Assembly (NCBI GenBank): GCA_035760965.1 | Contig: DASTRY010000055.1 | Location: 1-64,000, forward strand | DNA from: JADGHX01 sp035760965 | GTDB lineage: Bacteria > Pseudomonadota > Gammaproteobacteria > Steroidobacterales > Steroidobacteraceae | Length of the DNA: 64,000 nucleotides | Direction: 5' to 3' | Shown: piece by piece, positions 34,221 to 43,915 of the stretch | Layout of the letters: every line of letters starts with the position of its first letter | Numbering within the stretch: the first letter of the stretch is position 1 | Made by a program: the position numbers and the translations under genes | Notes under the pieces: generated by a model | What the model was told of the DNA's origin: nothing | Databases searched by the model: none | The model's input: the letters and a program-made list of their open reading frames with translations, nothing else

Positions 34221-36602
34221 CTATCGAGCCGCGATCCCCGGACACATGCCTCGCATGCGCGCGTAGATGTTCGGCAGCGAGTAATCCTCGTCGAGCTGCG
34301 TCGCCTTGCCGGCCGCGTGGATCTTCCCGAACGTCGCCAAAGACGCCTGGTACGTCGCGCACGCTCGATCCCCATCACCTGCGTCGGCCCACATGTCGGC
34401 GAGCGCCTGCTGGGCAAGCGCGTAGTCGCGCGTGCGTTGCCAATCCTGCGGCGCTTCGCGCGCGCGCTGCTCGCGATCTCGAAGGATGCGCTCGAGCAAG
34501 GGCCCCGCTTCGCCGAACCGGCGCAGCGCGACGAGCCCCTGCGCATGCGCGCTCGCCGTGATCTCGACGAGACGCGCGAGGTCGCGATCCTCGGGCTCGA
34601 GGTCTTCCAGCCGCTCACCGAGCGCACGCGCTTCGGCGAGAATGCGCTCGCCCTCCTCGGCTCGGCCGATATCGACGAGCGTCGAGCCCAGTCCCCAGCC
34701 GGCGCGCACGAGTCGCCGGCCGATCATCACGTTCAGCGGCTCGGCCGCGGCGAGGGAGCGCAGCAGCTCGTATTCCTCGCGGTACGGGGCCACGGCGCCG
34801 GTCGGATCGCCGCCGTAGTAGACACCCTCGCCGAGAATGTCCAAGAGGCGCGCCCGCCGCAGTCCTTCTGCGCGCCGCACGTCCTGGCTCGTCGCGGTCA
34901 GCGTGGGTCGTGCGAGAGCGGCGCGCGCGACCTCGATGGCCTGCGCGTACCGACCTTGCCACTCGAGCGTTCCTGCATCCTGCACGGCGATGTCGAGCCA
35001 CAGCCCGGACGCCTCCGGATCGAGCGGATCGCGCGCGAGCAGCTCGCGAGTGAGGTCCTGCGCCTGCGCGAGCGTTGCGCGCGCGCTGTTGAAGTCGAGG
35101 TCCTGTTCGGACGCAATGATCGAGCGCGCGAGCGCAATCCGCGCGAGCAGCAGCGAGCGGGTCCGCGCGCTCGCAAGATCCTGCGGGAGCGCGCGCACCA
35201 GCTGCTCGGCGCGATCGAGATTGGCGCGCGCGAGCGGCACCTGCGCGAGACTCGCCGCGCCCGGCGTGCCCTGCACCTGCGCGAGGCGCCGCAGGCCCTC
35301 GATCACGTCGATGCGCACCTCGGCCGGCGCGTGCGGATCCTGCGCGAGACGATCGAGATAGCGCTGGCCGGCGGCCGCGATGTCGCGGCGAAGCGTGAGC
35401 GCGCGCGGCGTCGCTTCGAGTCGGTCGTAGACGTCGAACAGCACGTAGCGGGACAGCGCGCGCAGATCGCTGAAGCGCTGCTCGGCCTGCCGCTTCGCCT
35501 GTTCGGCGTGCACGTACATGCCGGCGAGCCCGATGGAGGCGCCGATCAGCAGCAAGCAGGCGGCACCGCCGAGCGCAACGCCGAATCGATGGCGCGAGAT
35601 GAATCGCCGCGCGAGATAGCGCCAGCTCTTGCCGTGCGCGACGACGGGCAAGCCATCGAGCCAGCGCTCCACGTCGGCCTGCAGCTCGCTCACCGAGTCA
35701 TAGCGTGCAGTAACGTCTGCGGCCTGCGCACGCAACCAGATCGAACACAGGTCCGGCGCGAGCTTGCCGAGCGGTTGCAGGAGCTCGCCGAGTAGAACGC
35801 CCAGCGAGTACACGTCATCGACGGTCGTGGGGGCATCGCCACGCTGACGCGCCGGGCTCGCGTAGTCGTACGTCAAGCCGAGCGTGTTCGAGCCGCTCGC
35901 CGGCTCCCCACCGGACTCCTCGATGACGCGCGCGACGCCGAAGTCGAGCAGCTTCGCCGTGCCGTCGGCGGTCACGATGATGTTGCTGGGCTTGATGTCG
36001 GCGTGCACGACGAGACGCGAGTGCGCGTACTGCACCGCCGAGCACACTTGCATGAAGAGCAGCAGGGTCTTGCGCAACGGCAGCTGTTCTTCGCGCGCGT
36101 ACTGCGTGATGGGGCGTCCCGTGACCAGCTCCATGACGAAGTACGAGAGCCCGTCGGGCGTCACCCCTCCGTCGTAGAGCTGCGCGATGTTGCGGTGTTG
36201 GAAGCGCGCGAGAATCTGGCGCTCGCGCGCGAACTGCGCGGCCAGCAAGGCGGGCATGCGCGAGCGACGCATCAGCTTGATGGCGATGGTCTGCTCGAAC
36301 ACGCCGTCGACGCGGTCCGCACGGTAGACGCGGCCCATGCCGCCCCGTCCGAGCAGCGGTCCGAGGCGATAGGGCCCGATGCGCTCGGGCGGCGGCGCAT
36401 CCTCGGCCACGGCTTCGATCGCCATCTTGGTGGGCATCGACTGATTGGCCGCATCCGCCGCCGCGAGCAGCGCGCGGACCTCGCTGAGCATCTCGGGATC
36501 CTTGTCGAGCATCACGCGCAAGCGCCATTCGCGCTCCTCGCGCTGCCAGCCGAGGGACTCCTCGAGATATTCGAGCGCCAGCCGTTCGCGCTCGACGTTC
36601 AT
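34221..36602 (-). CDS. Ser/Thr protein kinase with membrane helix and TPR-like tail
   Basis: 793 residues from ATG at 36602, overlapping the sigma factor stop (ATGA). The kinase domain (about residues 78-345) has the glycine loop LGRGGMGRVYRA, Lys in IAIKLM, catalytic loop VVHADIKPSN and DFG in LLDFGVAR. The catalytic loop is His-Ala-Asp, so it is a non-RD kinase. One transmembrane helix follows (GVALGGAACLLLIGASIGLAG, near 365), then about 400 helical residues with TPR-like spacing, probably periplasmic. Kinases of this layout are commonly paired with ECF sigma factors of the type encoded just upstream. Confidence 0.88.
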   Translation of the reverse strand: MNVERERLALEYLEESLGWQREEREWRLRVMLDKDPEMLSEVRALLAAADAANQSMPTKMAIEAVAEDAPPPERIGPYRLGPLLGRGGMGRVYRADRVDGVFEQTIAIKLMRRSRMPALLAAQFARERQILARFQHRNIAQLYDGGVTPDGLSYFVMELVTGRPITQYAREEQLPLRKTLLLFMQVCSAVQYAHSRLVVHADIKPSNIIVTADGTAKLLDFGVARVIEESGGEPASGSNTLGLTYDYASPARQRGDAPTTVDDVYSLGVLLGELLQPLGKLAPDLCSIWLRAQAADVTARYDSVSELQADVERWLDGLPVVAHGKSWRYLARRFISRHRFGVALGGAACLLLIGASIGLAGMYVHAEQAKRQAEQRFSDLRALSRYVLFDVYDRLEATPRALTLRRDIAAAGQRYLDRLAQDPHAPAEVRIDVIEGLRRLAQVQGTPGAASLAQVPLARANLDRAEQLVRALPQDLASARTRSLLLARIALARSIIASEQDLDFNSARATLAQAQDLTRELLARDPLDPEASGLWLDIAVQDAGTLEWQGRYAQAIEVARAALARPTLTATSQDVRRAEGLRRARLLDILGEGVYYGGDPTGAVAPYREEYELLRSLAAAEPLNVMIGRRLVRAGWGLGSTLVDIGRAEEGERILAEARALGERLEDLEPEDRDLARLVEITASAHAQGLVALRRFGEAGPLLERILRDREQRAREAPQDWQRTRDYALAQQALADMWADAGDGDRACATYQASLATFGKIHAAGKATQLDEDYSLPNIYARMRGMCPGIAAR

Positions 36603-37075
36603 GCGCGCGTGAGGTCGCGCAGCAGCCAGCCGCGCGCCGCGTCCCACTGCCGCTTGACGGTGGCGGCGGAGCTGCCGAGCACCGCGGCCGTCTGCTCGAT
36701 CGTCAAGCCGACGAAGAAGCGCAGCTCGACGAGCCGCGCCCGCTCGGGCGAGACCTCGCCGAGCCGCTGCAGCGAGCGGTCGAGCCGCTCGAGATCGAGG
36801 TCGACCGTCGCAAGCCCGGGATCGACGAGCGTCGTCATGACCGCGGGCGCCTGGCGCTTGTCGGCCCGGAAGCGGCGGACCTCATCGAGGAGCGCCTGGC
36901 GCATGACGGTCGCGGCCGTGGCTAAGAAATGGGCGCGATCGTTCCACTCCATGCGATCGAGCCGGAGCACCCGCAGCGCCGCCTCGTGCGCGAGCTCGGT
37001 CGGCTGCAGGCGCGCTGACGAGGAGTCGCCCGCCAGCATGCGGCTCGCGATGGCGCGCAGCTCCGAGTAGCACAT
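36599..37075 (-). CDS. ECF sigma factor paired with the Ser/Thr kinase
   Basis: 158 residues from the first conventional start (ATG 37075). Region 2 is represented by WNDRAHFLATAATVMRQALLDEVRRF and region 4 by SPERARLVELRFFVGLTIEQTAAVLGSSAATVKRQW. Family members are usually about 190 residues; here roughly 30 N-terminal residues seem missing, yet the frame stays open upstream and encodes ELATTLWRDTVAGSESAREQ, which looks like the expected region 2 start. No ATG, GTG or TTG occurs in that extension (see findings). It overlaps the kinase gene and probably controls its own or the kinase's regulon. Confidence 0.8.
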   Translation of the reverse strand: MCYSELRAIASRMLAGDSSSARLQPTELAHEAALRVLRLDRMEWNDRAHFLATAATVMRQALLDEVRRFRADKRQAPAVMTTLVDPGLATVDLDLERLDRSLQRLGEVSPERARLVELRFFVGLTIEQTAAVLGSSAATVKRQWDAARGWLLRDLTRA

Positions 37076-37627
37076 CTGCAGAAGCTGCTCGCGAGCAGAC
37101 TCTGATCCGGCGACCGTGTCGCGCCAGAGTGTCGTCGCCAGTTCGGTGGCAGAGGCCGCGCCGGACGAGTCGATGGAAAGCTCCCCGGGTCCGTTGTTCT
37201 TAGAGTCCCGGGTACGATAATCCCTGATCGGCGGCGCGCTGTCAGCGCACCCCTGTGCGATTCGCCATAATGCGTGACGCGCGCGGCGACCTGCTCGGTC
37301 GCACCGCGCGCCTCCGAAATCCCATCTCGATGCTTAGAAGCCGCCGCAGCGGCCGCGCACCCTCTTCGCCGGCTGCAGCCAGCAGCACGTGATATCGGGA
37401 GGGCTCTCGCCAGGGCCTCCCGCTGATCCCGGCGCCCATCCACATCGTCCCAATGCGCGCGAGCGGGCTCCGAGTGCGACGCGTCCGTGCGGCGACTGGC
37501 GGCGGGTCTGGCGAGCGGATTGTGCAGGAGCGTACTTGGTCATGCCTTCGGCCTTCTTCGAGTTCGACGACGCCGGTGCGAGGGCGTCAGAGCTATAGGC
37601 GTAACCGCCGAGACCTTCGGCTCATAC
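37076..37627. other. Intergenic region between the sigma factor gene and ligM
   Basis: About 550 bp. The part next to the sigma gene (to 37174) is probably its missing N-terminus. The palindrome CTGCTCGCGAGCAG lies at 37085-37098. The rest has no convincing protein: the open frames here are unlike any family I know and lack ribosome sites. It must hold the sigma-kinase promoter. Confidence 0.45.
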
Positions 37628-37660
37628 AAAAAAGGGCAGGCTCGAAGGCAGCCTGCCCTT
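37628..37660 (-). terminator. Intrinsic terminator of the ligM operon
   Basis: On the minus strand an 11-bp perfect stem AAGGGCAGGCT / AGCCTGCCCTT with a 7-nt loop is followed by TTTTTT. It lies 32 bp after the ligM stop. This is the clearest rho-independent terminator in the window and marks the end of the one-carbon operon. Confidence 0.93.
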
Positions 37661-37691
37661 CCGGATCACTCCGGTCGATCCGCCGAGGCGA

Positions 37692-39098
37692 TTACGCCGT
37701 GCGCGTACGCCAGCCCTGGTGGTACGACTCACGAGCCGCCGCGCTGTACGGCGTGACGGACACCTTCACGCGCACCTCGACCTGCTTGTGGCGCTCGACG
37801 GTCACCTTGTTCGTGCCGCCGTTCTCCTCGCCCCAGACGAGCGTCAGCACGTCGCCGATGTTGATGTTCTCGTCCACCACACCGAGCGACAGACCGCAGC
37901 GCTCGTTGTAGCTGTAGCCGCCGAACATCGAGAAGCCGACGACCTTGTCGCCCATCTTGATGGCGTCGTACGACGACGACGCGTAGTTCGCGATCGGCAC
38001 GTTGAAGTACTTGTAGTTCTCGCCCGGCGGGTTCAGCAGCGAGGTGAAGATCTTGCCGAGGTCCTCGCGGTTCCACTCGAACGTCACCTTCTTACGCTGC
38101 GGGCGCTTCTCCTTCACCATCTTCTCGAGCGCGTCGCGGCCGATGAAGTCGTGATCGAACTTCACGAACGGACCGTAGCCGAGCTCGTACGGGGTGAGGT
38201 AGTAGTCCTCGATGCTCTTGCCGATGAAGCTGCCGCCGATCGAGCCCGTGGCCTCGTAGCTGTTCGCGGGCAGCCACTCGCGGTACTTCTTCATCTTCTC
38301 GCCGGTGTACACGGCGGGCAGCGGCGAGGGAATCCAGCCGGACTCCAGCGTGTTCGACGCGTAGGCGCGCGAGCCGACCGGCACGATGCCGAACTCTTCG
38401 CCGGCCTTCAGGATCGTGTCGCGGATGAACTCGCGATCTTCGTACGGGCCCCAGATCTCGAGCCCCGGCGCGCCCGCCATGCCGTGACGCAGGCAGCGCA
38501 CGCGCTTGCCGCCGATGTTGATGGCGTCCATCGTGAAGAACTTCACGTCCGGGATCGGGCCGCCGTTCACCTTGTTCAGGATCTTCTCGGCGTTCGGGCC
38601 CTGCACCTGATAGCGGTAGTGCCGGCGCGTGACGGCCTTGCCCTTCGGATCGGAGGGCGAGCGGTCGTCGCGGATCATGTCGACCTTGAAGCCGCCCGTT
38701 TCGCCGTGGAACTGGATCCAGTTCACCGAGGGCGCGCGGCCGACGAACAGAAACTCGTCCTTGTCGAGGTAGAACAGGATGCCGTCGCCGATGACGTAAC
38801 CGTCGTACGAGATCGGCACCATCTGCTTCGCTTTGTTCACCGTGAAGTTGTTGAAGGTGTTGATCGTCGTGTACGAGATCAGCTTCAGCGCATCCGGGCC
38901 CTTCACGGTCAGCTCGGCCATGTGATGCGACTGGTCGAACAGCACGGCGGTCTCGCGCCAGGCGCGCTGCTCGTCCATCCAGTTGTGGAACTCGGGCGAG
39001 ACGACCGGGTAGACGTAGGCGCCGATGCGCGAGTTGCGGAGCATCTTGACCGGGTCGCCCGCGGCTTTCAGGACGCTCTCGAGATTTTGCTGACTCAT
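37692..39098 (-). CDS. ligM: LigM/DesA-type tetrahydrofolate-dependent aromatic O-demethylase
   Basis: 468 residues from ATG at 39098 (MSQQNLESVLKAAGDPVKML), close to the length of vanillate/3-O-methylgallate O-demethylase. It belongs to the GcvT (aminomethyltransferase) family. Diagnostic stretches include YVYPVVSPEFHNWMDEQRAW, VLFDQSHHMAELTVKGPDAL, RHYRYQVQGPNAEKIL and GMAGAPGLEIWGPYEDR. LigM moves the methyl of a methoxyaromatic (vanillate, 3-O-methylgallate, syringate for DesA) to THF, giving 5-methyl-THF and a phenol. Neighbouring folD and metF would process that product. Other GcvT-type demethylases (for example DMSP-specific DmdA) are shorter. Which aromatic it uses cannot be read from sequence. 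Confidence 0.88.
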   Translation of the reverse strand: MSQQNLESVLKAAGDPVKMLRNSRIGAYVYPVVSPEFHNWMDEQRAWRETAVLFDQSHHMAELTVKGPDALKLISYTTINTFNNFTVNKAKQMVPISYDGYVIGDGILFYLDKDEFLFVGRAPSVNWIQFHGETGGFKVDMIRDDRSPSDPKGKAVTRRHYRYQVQGPNAEKILNKVNGGPIPDVKFFTMDAINIGGKRVRCLRHGMAGAPGLEIWGPYEDREFIRDTILKAGEEFGIVPVGSRAYASNTLESGWIPSPLPAVYTGEKMKKYREWLPANSYEATGSIGGSFIGKSIEDYYLTPYELGYGPFVKFDHDFIGRDALEKMVKEKRPQRKKVTFEWNREDLGKIFTSLLNPPGENYKYFNVPIANYASSSYDAIKMGDKVVGFSMFGGYSYNERCGLSLGVVDENINIGDVLTLVWGEENGGTNKVTVERHKQVEVRVKVSVTPYSAAARESYHQGWRTRTA

Positions 39099-39172
39099 GA
39101 CGTAACAGACCTCTGCGATATAAAAGGTAGGTTGATAGGTACTTATGGTTCGAAACGCAACGCACGCGGGCG

Positions 39173-40063
39173 CTAGGCGAGCGGCTCCCCCTTGCGCAGG
39201 AGCGCGGCGTCCACCGTGTTCGACAGCAGCATGGCGATGGTCATGGGACCGAGTCCGCCCGGCACCGGCGTGATCCACGCCGCGCGCTCGGCCGCCGCCG
39301 CATACCCCACGTCGCCGACGAGCTTGCCGTTCGGCATGCGATTGATGCCGACGTCGAATACCGCCGCCCCGGGCCGGATCCACTCGCCGGGCACGAACTC
39401 GGGCTTGCCGACCGCGACGACGACGACCTCGGCTCGCTCCACTTCCGCACGCACGTCCTTCGTCCCCGTGTGGCACACGGTGACCGTGGCGCGCGCGAGC
39501 AGCAGCTCGAGCGCCATCGGCCTGCCGACGATGTTCGAGGCGCCGACGACGACCGCCCGCTTGCCCTTCAGCTCGATGCCGTAGCGCTCGGCGAGACGGA
39601 TCACACCATACGGCGTGCACGGACGCAGTCGCGGGCGCTTCTGCGCCAGAAGCCCCGTGTTCGTCGGATGGAAGCCGTCCACATCCTTCGCCGGATCGAC
39701 GGCGTCCATGATGCGATTCGCGTCGAGTCCCTTCGGCAGCGGCATCTGGATGAGGATGCCGTCGACGCGCTCATCCTCGTTCAGCCGCTGCACGAGCGCG
39801 AGCAGCTCGCGCTCGCTCGTCGTTGCCGGCAGATCGTGCGCGAAGGACTCGATGCCCACCTCCGCGCACGATTTGCGCTTGTTGCGTACGTACACCGTCG
39901 AGGCAGGGTCCTCGCCCACCTGCACGACGGCGAGCCCGGGCTTGCGCCCGAACTTCGCCGCGAAGGCGCCGGCGCGCAACGCCGTCTTCTGGCGCTCGCT
40001 CGCTGCGGTGGCCCTGCCATCGAGGATGGCGGCGCCTTGCTTCATCTGTACGACCGACGACAT
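39173..40063 (-). CDS. folD: Methylene-THF dehydrogenase / methenyl-THF cyclohydrolase
   Basis: 296 residues. The catalytic segment YVRNKRKSCAEVGI carries the Tyr and Lys of the family, ILIQMPLPKGLD and KDVDGFHPTNTG are the standard substrate loops, and GASNIVGRPMALELL is the NADP-binding motif. It interconverts 5,10-methylene-THF and 10-formyl-THF, the step after MetF in oxidation of LigM-derived methyl groups. It lies 32 bp after ahcY and 74 bp before ligM. The gap to ligM is AT-rich by local standards and could carry a ligM promoter. Confidence 0.95.
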   Translation of the reverse strand: MSSVVQMKQGAAILDGRATAASERQKTALRAGAFAAKFGRKPGLAVVQVGEDPASTVYVRNKRKSCAEVGIESFAHDLPATTSERELLALVQRLNEDERVDGILIQMPLPKGLDANRIMDAVDPAKDVDGFHPTNTGLLAQKRPRLRPCTPYGVIRLAERYGIELKGKRAVVVGASNIVGRPMALELLLARATVTVCHTGTKDVRAEVERAEVVVVAVGKPEFVPGEWIRPGAAVFDVGINRMPNGKLVGDVGYAAAAERAAWITPVPGGLGPMTIAMLLSNTVDAALLRKGEPLA

Positions 40064-40095
40064 GGATACCTTTCAGCTAACGCGACGATGCGGCC

Positions 40096-41517
<1,422 letters not shown>

Positions 41518-41543
41518 ACTTCAGTTCTCCGATAAAAAAGAAC

Positions 41544-41616
41544 GAGCGCCGTGTTGGTGTTTCCCATCGTGCTCTGAGCCTGGCAGGTCCCCAACGACCC
41601 GTCGCAACGCTCCTCA
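41544..41616 (-). promoter_or_regulatory. SAH riboswitch (ahcY leader)
   Basis: On the minus strand the leader contains, in order, GAGGAGCGTTGCGAC, GGGTCGTTGGGGACCTGCC, CCAGGCTC and AACACGGCGCTC. These match the conserved core of the SAH riboswitch as I remember it: a GAGCGYUGC 5' side pairing with GGCGCUC, an internal hairpin, and the CCAGGCUC element. It ends 26 bp before the ahcY start; a TTCTTTTTT run sits between it and the ribosome site. The known class turns gene expression on when SAH binds. Confidence 0.88.
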
Positions 41617-41629
41617 GCAGCACGATGGC

Positions 41630-41651
41630 GGCCGCACGACACCGTGCGGCC
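41630..41651 (-). terminator. Hairpin between metK and the SAH riboswitch
   Basis: A perfect 9-bp stem GGCCGCACG / CGTGCGGCC with a 4-nt loop lies between the metK stop and the riboswitch. No T-run follows. It may attenuate read-through from metK into ahcY, so that ahcY depends on its own leader. Confidence 0.5.
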
Positions 41652-41677
41652 GGATACGGTGGTGTCAGCGCGCCCGA

Positions 41678-42850
41678 TCACGCCGCGCGGACACTTTTGC
41701 CGTCGGCGGCGAGCGCCTCGGCACGATCGGTTCTTTCCCAGGTGAACTCGGGCTCGGTGCGGCCGAAGTGGCCGTACGCCGCCGTCTTCTGATAGATCGG
41801 ACGCGCCAGGTCGAGCATCTCGCGCAACCCATAGGGCGTCAGATCGAAGTGCTTGCGCACGAGCTGCGTCAGGCGCTCGCGCGAGAGCCGGCTCGTGCCG
41901 AACGTCTCGACCATGATCGAGGTCGGCTCGGCGACACCGATGGCATACGACACCTGCACTTCGCATTTCTCCGCGAGGCCCGCCGCGACGATGTTCTTCG
42001 CGACGTAGCGCGCGGCGTACGCCGCCGAGCGATCGACCTTCGACGGGTCCTTGCCCGAGAAGGCGCCGCCGCCGTGGCGCGCATAACCGCCGTAGGTGTC
42101 GACGATGATCTTGCGGCCCGTGAGACCGCAGTCGCCGACCGGCCCGCCGATGACGAAGCGGCCCGTCGGGTTGATGTGGTACTTGGTGCGCTTGTCGATC
42201 CACTTCGCCGGCAGCACGGGCTTCAGGATCTCCTCGATCACCGCCTCGCGCAGGTTCTTCGTCGAGATGTCCTCGCTGTGCTGGGTCGAGAGCACCACCG
42301 CCTCGAGGCCCACCGGCTTGTCGTCCTCGTAGCGCAAGGTGACCTGGCTCTTCGCGTCCGGGCGCAGCCACGGGAGCTTGCCCTTCTTGCGCACGTCCGC
42401 CTGCTTCTTGACGAGGCGGTGCGCGAGTGCGATCGGCGCCGGCATCAGCACGTCCGTCTCGTTGGTCGCGAAGCCGAACATCAGGCCCTGGTCGCCGGCG
42501 CCCTGCTTCTTCTCGTCCTTGCGGTCCACGCCCTGCGCAATGTCGGGGGACTGCTTGCCGATGATGTTGATGACCCCGACGCTCGCCCCGTCGTAGCCCA
42601 TCTCCGAGGAGTCGTAACCGATATCGAGAATGGTCTTGCGGATCAGCGCTTCGAACTCGACCTGCGCGGTGGTCGTGAGCTCGCCGGCGACGATCGCGAC
42701 GCCCGTCTTCACGAGCGTCTCCACGGCAACACGGGCCCGCTTGTCCTGCGCGAGCACCGCATCGACGATCGCGTCCGAGATCGCGTCCGCCAGCTTGTCC
42801 GGGTGACCCTCCGAGACCGACTCGGAGGTGAAGAGATAGTTGTTCGACAT
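41678..42850 (-). CDS. metK: S-adenosylmethionine synthetase
   Basis: 390 residues from ATG at 42850 (MSNNYLFTSESVSEGHPDKL, the normal N-terminus). Signature GAGDQGLMFGFA and the P-loop-like GGGAFSGKDPSKVDRSAAY are both present. It makes SAM from methionine and ATP. Its place between ahcY and the adenosine-kinase-like gene gives a contiguous activated methyl cycle. Confidence 0.97.
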   Translation of the reverse strand: MSNNYLFTSESVSEGHPDKLADAISDAIVDAVLAQDKRARVAVETLVKTGVAIVAGELTTTAQVEFEALIRKTILDIGYDSSEMGYDGASVGVINIIGKQSPDIAQGVDRKDEKKQGAGDQGLMFGFATNETDVLMPAPIALAHRLVKKQADVRKKGKLPWLRPDAKSQVTLRYEDDKPVGLEAVVLSTQHSEDISTKNLREAVIEEILKPVLPAKWIDKRTKYHINPTGRFVIGGPVGDCGLTGRKIIVDTYGGYARHGGGAFSGKDPSKVDRSAAYAARYVAKNIVAAGLAEKCEVQVSYAIGVAEPTSIMVETFGTSRLSRERLTQLVRKHFDLTPYGLREMLDLARPIYQKTAAYGHFGRTEPEFTWERTDRAEALAADGKSVRAA

Positions 42851-42888
42851 CTGTGTGCTGTCCTGCTGAAAGTGGTGAGCGTGGGTAC

Positions 42889-43857
42889 TCAGGCGCCGAA
42901 GCTGGACGCCAGGCGCTGCTCGAATTCGGTACGCGTGAAGCGGTGATTCTGCGGCCCGCGCGTCTCGATCTTGATGGCCCCCATCAGCGAGGCAATCCGG
43001 CCGGTCTGGACCCAGTCCAGCCCGTTGAGCAGGCCGTGCAGTATACCGGCCCGGTACGCATCCCCACACCCTGTGGGGTCGACCACGGCCTTGGGGGCTG
43101 CGCAGGGGATGCTGATCGGCCCGTCCTTGGTGTGGATCGTGGAGCCTTGCGATCCAAGCGTCACGATCAGCGCATCCACCTGCGAAACCACGTCTTTCAC
43201 GGTCCAGCCCGTCTTCTGCTGGACCATCTGCCACTCGTATTCGTTGACCGCGACCCAGGTCGCCTGCGAGACGAAGCGCTCGAGGTCCTCCTTGCCGAAC
43301 ATCGGCAGGCCCTGGCCCGGGTCGAAAATGAAGGGAATCTTGGCCGCGGCGAACTGCTCGGCATGCTGGATCATGCCGTCGCGCCCATCCGGCGCGACGA
43401 TGCCTACGGTCGCCCCGTGCGCGTCGTCGACCCGGTTCTCGTGCGAATGCTGCATGGCGCCCGGGTGAAACGCGGTGATCTGGTTGTCGTCGAGATCGGT
43501 GATGATGAAGGCCTGCGCGGTGTGCTCGGTCGGGATCTCCTTCACGTAGTCCCGCGGCACGCCGTTGCGGTCCATCCATTCGGCGTACGAGGCGAAATCC
43601 TTGCCGACCGTCGCCATGGGCATCCCGACGTCCCCGAGCAGGCGCAGGTTGTAGGCGATGTTGCCGGCGCACCCTCCGAACTCGCGCCGCATCTGCGGCA
43701 CGAGGAAGGAGACGTTCAGCATGTGGATCTTGTCCGGCAGGATGTGATTACGGAATCGATCGCCGAAGACCATGATCGCGTCGTAGGCGATCGACCCGCA
43801 AATCAGGGCCTTCCCTGGCATCACCTTCCCTGGCCTTGGTGTCGGCGCGTTGCTCAT
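42889..43857 (-). CDS. PfkB-family kinase, adenosine-kinase-like
   Basis: 322 residues. The N-terminal ribokinase motif reads REFGGCAGNIAYNLRLLG and the C-terminal signature DPTGCGDAYRAGILHG has the catalytic Asp of the anion hole. The long lid segment FHPGAMQHSH and the context (metK, ahcY, metF) favour adenosine as substrate: it would phosphorylate the adenosine released by AhcY to AMP. Ribokinase or another sugar/nucleoside kinase cannot be excluded from sequence alone. It is 38 bp upstream of metK. Confidence 0.82.
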   Translation of the reverse strand: MSNAPTPRPGKVMPGKALICGSIAYDAIMVFGDRFRNHILPDKIHMLNVSFLVPQMRREFGGCAGNIAYNLRLLGDVGMPMATVGKDFASYAEWMDRNGVPRDYVKEIPTEHTAQAFIITDLDDNQITAFHPGAMQHSHENRVDDAHGATVGIVAPDGRDGMIQHAEQFAAAKIPFIFDPGQGLPMFGKEDLERFVSQATWVAVNEYEWQMVQQKTGWTVKDVVSQVDALIVTLGSQGSTIHTKDGPISIPCAAPKAVVDPTGCGDAYRAGILHGLLNGLDWVQTGRIASLMGAIKIETRGPQNHRFTRTEFEQRLASSFGA

Positions 43858-43915
43858 CTGCGTCGTTGTTCCTTTTATTCCCGGCCGGCTTCGTCAGGGT
43901 GTCAACGAATTCGGG

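Noticed and set aside
37242..37598. Small open frames in the sigma-ligM gap
   Set aside because: No ribosome sites, no recognisable domains, and composition typical of chance frames in GC-rich DNA.
37692..39098. DMSP demethylase DmdA (suggested by the DmdC-like acyl-CoA dehydrogenase)
   Set aside because: The length (468 residues) and internal sequence fit LigM/DesA better than the shorter DmdA; no DmdB or DmdD gene is present.
39099..39620. N-terminal extension of the ligM reading frame
   Set aside because: The open frame continues upstream through folD but in the wrong frame; the LigM family N-terminus begins exactly at ATG 39098.
42841..42900. SAM riboswitch ahead of metK
   Set aside because: Only 38 bp separate metK from the upstream gene, too short for a SAM aptamer, and no conserved core is visible.
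42851..43672. N-terminal extension of the metK frame through the adenosine-kinase gene
   Set aside because: It is an out-of-frame reading of the PfkB gene; MetK homologues start at the MSNNYLFTSES segment.
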